Assembly (NCBI GenBank): GCA_011526585.1
Contig: WYBB01000090.1
Location: 1-48,549 of the forward strand
DNA from: Deltaproteobacteria bacterium
GTDB lineage: Bacteria; Myxococcota_A; UBA9042; PHBI01
DNA length: 48,549 bases
Direction: 5' to 3'
The position numbers and the translations under genes were made by a program. Under the pieces are notes generated by a model. The model saw nothing but the letters and a program-made list of their open reading frames with translations, was not told the DNA's origin and did no database searches. Shown here in pieces: positions 31,667-39,842 of this stretch (the first letter of the stretch is position 1; every line of letters starts with the position of its first letter).

Positions 31667-33646
31667 TCACCCCCCAGGGCCGGCCTCGCGGAACTTCGGC
31701 GTGATCACCGGCTCGCCCTCGCCGACGCGCGTGATGACGCGGCTCGGCCAGTCGATCGTGAAGACGTCCCACAGGTCGTCGTGCACCAGCTCGACGTCGC
31801 CCCAGCGCTCGCGCAGGACGCCGTAGACGTAGACGTTGACGGTCGCGAAGGCCGGCCCGTAGCCCCAGTGGTTCCAGTAGTGCACGCCGACCCGATAGCG
31901 CGTGTCGTTCTCCGGCGTATTGAGGTTCAGGTTCTCCGGCCCGCCGCCGTCGGTGTCGTCGCGGTCCAGGCGCGCGTTGTTCAACGCCCCGGGCGCGCCC
32001 CACTCGCAGTTGGGGTTGTCCCAGTAGCAGTCGTAGTCGGGCGCGAACCAGATCCCGAAGGCGTTGGGGTGCATGAAGTGCAGGTCCACGTCCGAGCCCG
32101 CCGAGGCCGCGACCTGATCGCCGCCGGTGTCCGACTCGTCGGGATCGCCCGGCGTGCGCCACACGAGCTCGACGTGGATCGCGTCCTCGGGGATCACCGT
32201 CACCGTGTACTCGGCCGGTGCGCAGCTCGGCACCCCCGCCGAGTCGGTCACCGTCAGGCGGAAGATGTAGTCGCCGGCGATGTTGGCCTCGAAGCTCGGG
32301 CTCTGGGCCTCGGCGCTCGGCGAGAAGAGCGAGACCGAGCCCGCCGGCTGGATCACCGACCACTCGTAGCCCGCGATCGAGCGCCCCAGCGCGCTCTGAC
32401 CTGCCCCCTGGAGGTGCAGCACGGTCTGCGGGACGACCCGCTCCCCCTCCGGCACGACGATCGTCGCGACCGGGCAGCTCCCGTCCGTGCCGAAGCCCTC
32501 GATCGGCACCTCGAGCTCGCCGCGGTACGCGTCGGAGCGCACCCGCACGAGCCCGTGATCGCGCACGAGCTCGCCGCCGACCACCTCGGCCACGCGCTCG
32601 GGGAAGTAGGTGATCGGCACCAGGACCGCGCTGCCGGCCGGCAAGGTGAACGGCACCGTCGCGACGCGCGCGAGATCGAAGGAGAAGACGCCGAGCCCGT
32701 CGTCGACGAGGTCGATCGCGCTCACGACCAGATCGACGTCACCGCACGACTGCAGCTCGAAGCTCACCTCGGCCGGCTGACCGACGAGCCGCCCCCCGAA
32801 GGACAGGCGCGCCGGCTTCGCGCTCACGCACGGCCCGACCAGGTTCGCGTAGAGCTCGAGCCGCAAGCTCGCGTCGTCATCGGTCTCGAAGACGATGCGC
32901 GCCGGCGCCGGCTCGAGGTCGCCCGCCACGAAGGTGACGTCGACCTTGAGCGCGCTGCCCGCCGGCACCGTGAGCGGGCTCGCCAGCGCGCCGCCGTCGC
33001 CGCCCGCCTCCACGCCGTATTCGACGCCGGCGATCAGCGCGCGATAGCCGCTGTGCCCGGTCATGGTGATGCGCGTGATCGCGACGTCGTTGTTGCCGGT
33101 ATTGAGCAGGTTGGCGGTCAAGGTCGCCTGCTGCTCGGCCTCGACCTCGCCGAAGTCGAGGATCGACGGCGCGACCACCAGCCGCGAGACGCTCTGCGCC
33201 GACGCGACCCGCAGCGTGAAGACGTTGTCGCCCGCCAGGGTGAGGTTCGTGCGGATCGTCACCACCGCGCTCGGCCGCTCGCCCCCGCCGCCCGCCGCCT
33301 GCGGATCGTACGCCACGGTGAACGCGTGCGCCGGCCCGTCGGGCGCGACCACCACCGGCTCGGACTCCGACGGCATCGGGGCCGACGCGATCGTGAACGC
33401 CCCGGCCGGCACGCTGCTGATCGCGATCTCGCGGATCACCAGGTCGCCGGTGCCGGTGTTGGCGACCGCGATGCGCACCGGCAGATCGGCGCGCGCGATC
33501 ACGGTCGCGTCTTCGCTCACGACCTGCTGGCCACCCGTGACCTGGATCTCCGGGATCCGCTCTTCGCGGATCCCGGTCTCGCCACCGCACGCCCACGGGC
33601 CGACCAGGAGGCCCACCACGATCACCAGCGTTCTTCGCGTCATCAC
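31667..33646 (-). CDS. Lipoprotein with ASH-type, PKD-like and DUF2135-like domains
   Basis: 659 residues; MMTRR allows the second Met as an alternative start. Lipobox GPWAC gives Cys20. The first 370 residues hold three choice-of-anchor-D/ASH-type Ig domains (VVAPSILDFGEVEAEQQATL, KPARLSFGGRLVGQPAEVSF). A PKD-like domain follows (about 385-490, YIFRLTVTDSAGVPSC). The C-terminal 160 residues resemble the YfaP/DUF2135 group (SDVDLHFMHPN, DDTDGGGPENLNL, YRVGVHYW), with many Asp/Glu that could bind Ca2+. Cell-surface or periplasmic location is inferred. It is 30 bp downstream of thrC on the same strand, so it may be cotranscribed with it. Confidence 0.85.
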   Translation of the reverse strand: MMTRRTLVIVVGLLVGPWACGGETGIREERIPEIQVTGGQQVVSEDATVIARADLPVRIAVANTGTGDLVIREIAISSVPAGAFTIASAPMPSESEPVVVAPDGPAHAFTVAYDPQAAGGGGERPSAVVTIRTNLTLAGDNVFTLRVASAQSVSRLVVAPSILDFGEVEAEQQATLTANLLNTGNNDVAITRITMTGHSGYRALIAGVEYGVEAGGDGGALASPLTVPAGSALKVDVTFVAGDLEPAPARIVFETDDDASLRLELYANLVGPCVSAKPARLSFGGRLVGQPAEVSFELQSCGDVDLVVSAIDLVDDGLGVFSFDLARVATVPFTLPAGSAVLVPITYFPERVAEVVGGELVRDHGLVRVRSDAYRGELEVPIEGFGTDGSCPVATIVVPEGERVVPQTVLHLQGAGQSALGRSIAGYEWSVIQPAGSVSLFSPSAEAQSPSFEANIAGDYIFRLTVTDSAGVPSCAPAEYTVTVIPEDAIHVELVWRTPGDPDESDTGGDQVAASAGSDVDLHFMHPNAFGIWFAPDYDCYWDNPNCEWGAPGALNNARLDRDDTDGGGPENLNLNTPENDTRYRVGVHYWNHWGYGPAFATVNVYVYGVLRERWGDVELVHDDLWDVFTIDWPSRVITRVGEGEPVITPKFREAGPGG

Positions 33647-33676
33647 GACTCCAGCTCGAGGCCGGCGCGAAAGGTA

Positions 33677-34924
33677 TCAGATCAACGCCGCGAACGCCTC
33701 GATGCGCGCCGGGATCGCCCCGACCACCTCGCGCTCGACGCGCCCGTCGTCGTAATCCAGCGCCTCGATCGTCTTGAGCCCGTTGCCGGTGATCCCGACG
33801 CAGATCGGCTCGTCGCGCGGGATCCGCCCGCTGTCGATCAGCTTCTTCGCCACCGCCAGCGTCGCCCCGCCGGCCGGCTCGGTGAAGATCCCCTCCGTCT
33901 CGGCCAGGAGCCGGATCGCGGCGACGATCTCGCCGTCGCTCGCCGAGTCGGCCCATCCCCCGCTCCGCCGGATCTCCTCGATCACGTACGGTCCGTCGGC
34001 CGGGTTGCCGATGGCGATGCTCTTGGCGATCGTCTTGGGCTTCTGCGGCCTGAAGTCGCGCTTGCCCTCGCGCACCGCCGTCGCCACCGGGTCGCAGCCC
34101 GCCGCCTGCGCGCCGTGGATCCTGGCCGGCGTGTCCTCGACCAGCCCGAGCGTGACCAGCTCGCGGTAGCTCTTGGCGACCTTGGGCAGGATCGTTCCGC
34201 CGGCCACCGGCAAGACCGTGTGTGCCGGCAGCCGCCAGCCGAGCTGCTCGGCGATCTCGAAGCCGAAGGTCTTGGCGCCTTCGGTGTAGAACGGCCGCAG
34301 GTTGACGTTGACCAGCCCCCAGCCGAAGCGATCGGCGATCTCGGTGCACAGGCGGTTGACGTCGTCGTAGTTGCCCTCGATCGGCACGACCTTGGCGCCG
34401 AAGGCCTTCATCGCCGCCACCTTGCCCGCCTCGAGGTCGTGCGGGATCATCACCACCGCCCGGAGCCCGGCCATCGCCGCGTGCGCCGCCACCGAGTGCG
34501 CGAGGTTGCCCGTCGACGCGCAGCCGACGGTGTCGAAGCCGCACTCGACCGCGCGCGCCAGCGCCACCGCGACCACGCGATCCTTGTAAGAGAAGGTCGG
34601 CTGGTTGACCGAGTCGTCCTTCACCCACAGCTCGTCGACGCCGAGCCGCCGCGCCAGCCGATCCGCGCGCACGAGCGGCGTCAGCCCCGAGCGGTGCCCG
34701 GTCGGCGGCGGCGCGCCCTCCCAGTCGACCGGCAGCAGCTCGCGATAGCGCCAGATCGAGCGCGGCCCGGCCTCGATCGACGCGCGCGTCACCCGCCCGC
34801 GCATCGCCTCGTAGTCGTAGACGACCTCGAGCGGGCCGAAGTCCTCGTCACACGAGGTGAAGGTCGAGCTGGCGGGGTATTCGGCCCCGCACTCCTTACA
34901 GCGCAGACATCGCACGTAGCTCAT
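33677..34924 (-). CDS. thrC: Threonine synthase
   Basis: 415 residues from ATG 34924 (AAGTGA about 5 nt upstream); an in-frame start 11 codons earlier is less likely. ThrC converts O-phosphohomoserine to threonine with PLP. The N-terminal zinc-ribbon (C6, C9, C12, C25) marks the class with an N-terminal rubredoxin-like knuckle. PLP lysine K114 is in TFSYKDRVV; CASTGNLAHSVAAHAA is the phosphate-binding loop and LPVAGGTILPKVAKS the glycine-rich PLP-phosphate segment. An SAM-I riboswitch lies 155 nt upstream on the same strand, so expression should respond to S-adenosylmethionine. No hom or thrB is nearby. Confidence 0.92.
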   Translation of the reverse strand: MSYVRCLRCKECGAEYPASSTFTSCDEDFGPLEVVYDYEAMRGRVTRASIEAGPRSIWRYRELLPVDWEGAPPPTGHRSGLTPLVRADRLARRLGVDELWVKDDSVNQPTFSYKDRVVAVALARAVECGFDTVGCASTGNLAHSVAAHAAMAGLRAVVMIPHDLEAGKVAAMKAFGAKVVPIEGNYDDVNRLCTEIADRFGWGLVNVNLRPFYTEGAKTFGFEIAEQLGWRLPAHTVLPVAGGTILPKVAKSYRELVTLGLVEDTPARIHGAQAAGCDPVATAVREGKRDFRPQKPKTIAKSIAIGNPADGPYVIEEIRRSGGWADSASDGEIVAAIRLLAETEGIFTEPAGGATLAVAKKLIDSGRIPRDEPICVGITGNGLKTIEALDYDDGRVEREVVGAIPARIEAFAALI

Positions 34925-35013
34925 CGGGATCACTTCACTTTCGAGGACGACCAGCAACGCCGGCGCCTCGCTTCTGAACGCGATCCCACAACCCTCGCTG
35001 CCCGCACACGAGT

Positions 35014-35038
35014 CCCTCTCGTCTGCGGACGAGAAGGG
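35014..35038 (-). promoter_or_regulatory. Hairpin in the thrC leader, possible expression platform
   Basis: On the minus strand TCTCGTC and GACGAGA form a 7-bp stem with a CGCA loop, extended by CCC/GGG across one bulged base. It lies between the SAM-I aptamer and the start codon. No U-tract follows, so it is not a textbook terminator; translational or Rho-dependent control is possible. Confidence 0.4.
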
Positions 35039-35078
35039 TTCGGGTGGGTCGGTCTGAAACCGAAGTACTCGAACCGCT

Positions 35079-35210
35079 CCTCATCTTTCCCCCTCGCGCG
35101 GTCGCGAAGAGGCAGGAGTTCGCACCATTTCCGTGTCCGATCCAATGCTCGGATCCCCGGCGGTTGCGGTGGCGTCACAGGGCCTGGTCCCTCAGCCACT
35201 CTTGATAAGT
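35079..35210 (-). promoter_or_regulatory. SAM-I (S-box) riboswitch upstream of thrC
   Basis: Read on the minus strand, the aptamer core is nearly complete. CUUAUC (35204-35209) pairs with GAUGAG (35080-35085) as P1, with one G.U pair. AAGAG and then GAGGGACCAGGCCC (35180-35193) give the J/P2 kink-turn segment, CGCAACC follows, and AAATGGTGCGAACTCCTGCC (35111-35130) is the P3 core. A GC-rich P4 (CGCGACCGCGCG region) and GGGAAAGATGAG close it. It should bind S-adenosylmethionine and lower downstream expression when SAM is high. No sigma70-like promoter was clear just upstream. Confidence 0.93.
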
Positions 35211-35262
35211 CGCGCGATCGCGTCTTCGGTTGTCAACGCCCGCTGCGCGAGCAATTCACAAG

Positions 35263-35502
35263 CTACACACCTTCCTCGTCCGGTGCAACATTGACGGCCC
35301 CGCCGGTTTCAGCCGCCAGCGCACGCCGCTCGCAGACCAGGGGATCGTCCGGGTTGAGCGCGTACGCCAGCTCCATCAGCTCCTCCGGGAAGTCGACGAA
35401 GGTCACCGAGCCGTCCTCGTTGATCACGAACTCGAACTTCCTGAGCTGCTCGGCGCTGAGCTTCGCCAGCTCCGCCTCCAGATCGATCTCGTCGTCTGTC
35501 AT
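35263..35502 (-). CDS. Small acidic protein of unknown function
   Basis: 79 residues from ATG 35502, with GGAGG 4 nt upstream; an ATG seven codons earlier has no such site. Very acidic (TDDEIDLEAELAKLSAEQLR), with a predicted two-strand piece (KFEFVINEDGSVTFVDFPEE) and an N-terminal helix; no signal peptide or membrane helix. It ends 53 nt before the thrC riboswitch on the same strand, so read-through into thrC is possible but the riboswitch would still govern thrC. No family recognised. Confidence 0.7.
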   Translation of the reverse strand: MTDDEIDLEAELAKLSAEQLRKFEFVINEDGSVTFVDFPEELMELAYALNPDDPLVCERRALAAETGGAVNVAPDEEGV

Positions 35503-35639
35503 CTCGCCTCCACGATCGAGCACGCATCATCGGCACGAGAGGCACGCCGCGCAAGGGACACCGCGCCCACGACGCTCCGCGCTTTATCCGGGCCGCGCTA
35601 TCGACCATATTGCGCCGCATCTTCGAGACCCGAGGCGCC

Positions 35640-38600
35640 ATGACCACCCTGCCCTCACGCCTATCGATCTTCGGCACCCTGTTGCTCGTCGCCGCCTGCG
35701 GCGACGACACCGCCCCGCCCCACGACGTCGCTGGCGAGACGCTCCGCCCCGCGAACCTCGTGATCGACCCGACCGCCGTGGACTTCGGCGACGTCGTGCT
35801 CGGCACCGCCAGCGCCCCGACGGTCATCACCGTGCTCAACGACGGCGACTACCAGAGCACGGCCCCGGTCGTCACCATGAGCGGCCCAGACCGCGACGCC
35901 TTCCTCATGCAGTCGCTCACCTGCGCCGAGTCCCTCGCACCCGCCCGCTCCTGCCGCGTCGTCATCGCGTTTTCGCCGCGCAAGGCGGGCGCCGCCAACG
36001 CCACCGTCGAGGTCGTCGCCCAGGCCGGCGGCACCGTCGCCGCCACGCTCACCGGCCTCGGAATCATCCCCCCGACCCTGGTGATCACCGTCGACACCGA
36101 CGACCTCGGCGGCGCCCTCGTCGGCACGACCTCCCCGCTCGGCGCCCAGGCCCGCGTCGAAAACGTCGGCGATCGCGACACCGGCCCCCTGCGCGTCGCC
36201 GCCCCGCCCTCCGACTTCGACCTCGCCGACCACTGCAGCGGGCTCACCCTCGCCCCCGGCGCGAGCTGCCTCCTCGACGTCACCTTCACCCCGAAGAGCA
36301 CCGGCGAAAAGACCCTCTTCCTGCGCGTCGACGCCCAGCCCGGCGGCAGCGCCACCATCCCGATCCACGGCGAAGGCCTCTCGCTCGCGCGCCTCGCCCT
36401 CGCCCCCACCTCGCTCGCCTTCGAGGACGTGCCCGTCGGCACCACCGTCTCCGCCGACGTCGTCGTGCGCAACAGCGGCGGCAACGCCACCGGCCCGCTC
36501 GAGATCACCCTCGCCGGCCTCGACCCGGACGCCTTCTCCCTGTCCGGCTGCGCCGACGGCCCGCTCGATCCCGGCGCCTCCTGCACCGTCACCGTCGCCT
36601 ACGCCCCGACCTCGCCCGACGTGGTCTCGGCCGTGCTCTCGGTCCGCGCCAACCCCGGCGGCCAGGTCTTCACCTCGCTCGACGCCAACGCCATCGCCTC
36701 CTCGCTCACGATCACCCCCGACTCGATGGCCTTCCCCGCGACCCCGATCGACGCCACCTCGATCCCGCTCGAGCTCGCCGTCAAGAACGTCGGCCCCCAG
36801 CCCTCCGGCCCGCTCGAGCTGTCCACGCGTGGCCCCGCCGCCGCCGCCTTCACCGTCGTGGCCATGACCGATCGCTGTAGCGGCGTCTCGCTCGATCCCA
36901 ACGAGCGCTGCACCTTCGAGGTCGTCTTCTCCTCGCCCACCCGCGGCGACCACCAGGCCGAGCTCGTCGCCACGAGCCCGGTCTCCGGTACCGGGCTCTC
37001 CACGCTGGCCGCCATCGCGCTCGCCCCCGCCGCGCTGACCGCCACACCGACCTCGCTCGACTTCGGCGCGCAGGTCGTCGGCACCTCGCCACCGGTCCAC
37101 GACGTCCTGATCGAAAACCTCGGCGACGAGCCCTCGGGCCCGCTGACGCTCACGCTGTCCGGCCCCGACGCCGCCCTCTTCGAGATCGTCACCCACACCT
37201 GCGTCATCCGCCTCACCCCCGCCCAGGAGTGCCGCGTCTCCCTGCGCTACGCGCCCCGCGCCGTCGCCCCGGCGACCGCCACGCTCACGATCGGCGCCAC
37301 CCCCGGCGGCCCGCTCGTCGTGCCGCTCGCCGGCGCCGGCGCCGCGCCCGACCAGCTCCGCGTCGAGCCCGCCTCCCACACCTTCCCCGATCGCTTCCTC
37401 GGCGACACCACCACCTTCACCTTCGCCGTCGTCAACACCAGCGACGCCTCGACCGGACCGATCCTCTTTTCCGAGTCCGGCTCGCCCGACCTGAGCTTCG
37501 CGCACGACTGCTCCACCCTGCCCGCGCGCGCCTCCTGCTCGGTCACCGCCACCTTCACCCCGCGCACCACCGGTCCGCACACGCGCAGCTTCACCATCAA
37601 CGCGCGCCCCGGCGGCACGATCACCACCGAGGTCTTCGGCGTCGGCCTCCGCCGCGTCCTGCTCACCGCCCCCGACGGCGCCCCGCTCCCCGACGACACC
37701 CTCGACTTCGGCGCGCTCATCGCCGGCACCAGCCAGCCGCGCGAGCTCGACGTCACGCTCACCAACCAGACCGCGCTCGACGCGCCCTTCCTGGTCCTGG
37801 GCGACTTCCCCGCGCCCGCCCAGTTCGCCCTCGTGAGCCACGACTGCGGCCCGACCCTCGCCCCGGAGGAGCGCTGCACCGTGCGCCTGCGCTTTTCCCC
37901 GGTCTCGATCGGCGAGCACCGCGGCACCGTGCGCTTCTCCCTCGGCGGCAGCGCCCATGCCGGCGACGCCCTCGCCGTCGTCGGCCGCGGCACGCCGTCG
38001 CTGTCGATCCTGCCCGACACCGTCGCGGACTTCGGCCCGGTCCCACGCAACACCACCTCAGCGCCGCTCGGCTTCCGCGTCGCCAATGCCGGGGACGCCC
38101 CGACCTCCGGCCCGCTCTTCGTCTCGGTCAGCGGCGCCGGCTTCACGCTCGCCTCCAACGGCTGTAACGGCGTGAGCCTCGGCGCGGGCCAGACCTGCCC
38201 GCTCAGCGTCACCTGGACGCCGGCGGCCAACGGCCCGGCCTCCGCCACGCTCACCGCGGCCGCCACCCCCGGCGGCCAGGCGACGCTGACCGTCGACGCG
38301 CTCGGCGTCGACCCGACCGGCCGCCCCCCGACCGCGATCACGCTCACCCCCTCGAGCGTCGCCGAGAGCGCCCCCATCGGCACGACCGTCGGCACCCTCG
38401 CCACGGTCGACCCCGACAGCGGCGAGACCCACCGCTACACGCTGGTCTACGGTGACGTCGCCTTTTCGCTCTCCGGCAACACGCTCGTGACCAAGGTCCT
38501 GCTCGACCACGAGGCGACCCCGACCCGCACGATCATCGTGCGCGTCATCGACTCCGGCGGCCACCTCTTCGAGCAGAACCTGACCGTCACCATCACCGAC

Positions 38601-39791
38601 GTCGACGAGCCGACCACGCTCACCGACGACGCATTCACCGTCGAGGAGGACGCCGCGCCCACCACGCTCGACGTCACCGCCAACGACGTCGATCCCGAAG
38701 CCGAGGTGCTCGTCAGCTCGGTGACCCAGCCGCCCCAGGGCACGGTCACCATCGCGGCCGACAAGCGCACCGTCACCTACACACCCAAGCCCGACGTCTG
38801 CAACACCCCGCCCGGCACCAGCCCGGACCAGTTCCGCTACGCCATCGCCGACGGCTCGAGCGCGCGCGTGACGGTCTCGATCCTCTGCGTCGACGACCCG
38901 AGCACCGCCGTCGACGACGTCGCCTTCATCAGCGAGGGCGCACCCACGACGGCGATCCCCGTCCTGACCAACGACCTCGACGTCGACGGCAACCTGCGCA
39001 TCATCGCGGTCACCCAACCCGCCGAGGGCACGGTCGCGATCATCAACAACGGCACCGAGCTCACCTACACGCCGCACCCTCTGCCCACCGAGACGACCGA
39101 GGTCTTCACCTACACGCTCCTCGGCGGCTCGATCGGCACCGTCACCGTCAACGTCGCGCTCACCACCACCGGCTGCGATCGCCTCGACCCCGCGCTCTGC
39201 GTCAACGGCACCTGCGTCGACGGCGGCACGCTCGACGCGACCTGCGTCTGCGACGACGGGTGGGACGGCGAGGCGTGCGACGTCGAGACCTGCGCTGCGA
39301 CTTCGGACTGCGGCTCCCTCGACGACGTGTGCCTCGACGAGATCTGCGTCGAGGACGCGTGCGTCAGCACGGACGAGTGCCCGCCTTCGCACACCTGCCA
39401 GCCGCTGGGACCCGCGCCCGCGCCTTTCGAGTGCGCCTACCAGTGCACCAGCGACGCCGAGTGCCGCGACGGTGAGGCGTGCAAGTGGGCCGAAGCGGGT
39501 CGCACCTGCGGCGAGACCGGCGACGGTGAGAGCGGCGCGTCATGCGCGGACTACACCGGGTGCGGGGCGCAGCGCGACTGCGTCGACTGGCCGGGCGGCT
39601 ACTGCGCGCACCAGGGCTGCACGAGCAACAACGACTGCGAGGCCGACACGGCCTGCGTCACCGTCGACGAGCGCACCGTCTGCGCGCTGCTATGCGACCC
39701 CGAGAGCTGCCGTGAGGACGAAGGCTACGCGTGCCTCACCCTGCCGGACCCGGACGAGGTCGCGCAGTCCGTCTGCGTGCCCGCCAACTGA
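35640..39791 (+). CDS. Giant surface lipoprotein with ASH-type repeats, cadherin-like and Cys-rich domains
   Basis: 1383 residues from ATG 35640 (GAGG 5 nt upstream). Lipobox LLVAAC gives Cys20. Residues about 40-890 hold about eight choice-of-anchor-D/HYDIN-type Ig repeats of about 105 residues, each opening with a 'DFGDVVLGT'-like strand and closing 'SCxVxVxFxPxxxG'. A cadherin-like domain covers about 900-990 (AESAPIGTTVGTLATVDPDS). Two 'tandem-95'-type Ig repeats follow (DDAFTVEEDAAPTTLDVTAN, PTTAIPVLTNDLDVDGN). The C-terminal 210 residues are Cys-rich with an EGF-like unit (CVCDDGWDGEACD) and several Cys-pair repeats typical of myxobacterial surface lipoproteins. Role is structural or adhesive by inference. 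Confidence 0.88.
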   Translation: MTTLPSRLSIFGTLLLVAACGDDTAPPHDVAGETLRPANLVIDPTAVDFGDVVLGTASAPTVITVLNDGDYQSTAPVVTMSGPDRDAFLMQSLTCAESLAPARSCRVVIAFSPRKAGAANATVEVVAQAGGTVAATLTGLGIIPPTLVITVDTDDLGGALVGTTSPLGAQARVENVGDRDTGPLRVAAPPSDFDLADHCSGLTLAPGASCLLDVTFTPKSTGEKTLFLRVDAQPGGSATIPIHGEGLSLARLALAPTSLAFEDVPVGTTVSADVVVRNSGGNATGPLEITLAGLDPDAFSLSGCADGPLDPGASCTVTVAYAPTSPDVVSAVLSVRANPGGQVFTSLDANAIASSLTITPDSMAFPATPIDATSIPLELAVKNVGPQPSGPLELSTRGPAAAAFTVVAMTDRCSGVSLDPNERCTFEVVFSSPTRGDHQAELVATSPVSGTGLSTLAAIALAPAALTATPTSLDFGAQVVGTSPPVHDVLIENLGDEPSGPLTLTLSGPDAALFEIVTHTCVIRLTPAQECRVSLRYAPRAVAPATATLTIGATPGGPLVVPLAGAGAAPDQLRVEPASHTFPDRFLGDTTTFTFAVVNTSDASTGPILFSESGSPDLSFAHDCSTLPARASCSVTATFTPRTTGPHTRSFTINARPGGTITTEVFGVGLRRVLLTAPDGAPLPDDTLDFGALIAGTSQPRELDVTLTNQTALDAPFLVLGDFPAPAQFALVSHDCGPTLAPEERCTVRLRFSPVSIGEHRGTVRFSLGGSAHAGDALAVVGRGTPSLSILPDTVADFGPVPRNTTSAPLGFRVANAGDAPTSGPLFVSVSGAGFTLASNGCNGVSLGAGQTCPLSVTWTPAANGPASATLTAAATPGGQATLTVDALGVDPTGRPPTAITLTPSSVAESAPIGTTVGTLATVDPDSGETHRYTLVYGDVAFSLSGNTLVTKVLLDHEATPTRTIIVRVIDSGGHLFEQNLTVTITDVDEPTTLTDDAFTVEEDAAPTTLDVTANDVDPEAEVLVSSVTQPPQGTVTIAADKRTVTYTPKPDVCNTPPGTSPDQFRYAIADGSSARVTVSILCVDDPSTAVDDVAFISEGAPTTAIPVLTNDLDVDGNLRIIAVTQPAEGTVAIINNGTELTYTPHPLPTETTEVFTYTLLGGSIGTVTVNVALTTTGCDRLDPALCVNGTCVDGGTLDATCVCDDGWDGEACDVETCAATSDCGSLDDVCLDEICVEDACVSTDECPPSHTCQPLGPAPAPFECAYQCTSDAECRDGEACKWAEAGRTCGETGDGESGASCADYTGCGAQRDCVDWPGGYCAHQGCTSNNDCEADTACVTVDERTVCALLCDPESCREDEGYACLTLPDPDEVAQSVCVPAN

Positions 39792-39812
39792 ACCGCGACG
39801 CAGACCCGCGAC

Positions 39813-39837
39813 GTAGGGGCGGCCCTCGTGGCCGCCC
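39813..39837. repeat. REP-like hairpin GGGCGGCC...GGCCGCCC, copy 1
   Basis: Arms 39817-39824 and 39830-39837 pair perfectly around CTCGT, preceded by GTAGG. It lies between two convergent genes (stops at 39791 and 39843), where it could end transcription or protect mRNA. A second copy is at 42086-42106. Similar GTAGGGGCGACC-type palindromes are widespread intergenic repeats in bacteria. Confidence 0.75.
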
Positions 39838-39842
39838 GCGGA

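Noticed and set aside
35014..35038. An intrinsic terminator in the thrC leader
   Set aside because: The stem is good but no U-run follows on the minus strand; listed only as a possible platform hairpin.
35231..35236. A TTGACA box on the minus strand just upstream of the riboswitch
   Set aside because: With normal spacing the transcript would start inside the first aptamer stem, so it cannot serve as this leader's -35 box.
31781..36880. A 1699-residue plus-strand frame
   Set aside because: It runs opposite the ASH-type lipoprotein gene, thrC and the riboswitch, and is dominated by Arg/His; a shadow of GC-rich minus-strand codons.
35661..37958. A 765-residue Gly-rich minus-strand frame
   Set aside because: It is antisense to the giant lipoprotein and has only low-complexity Gly/Val/Asp patterns.
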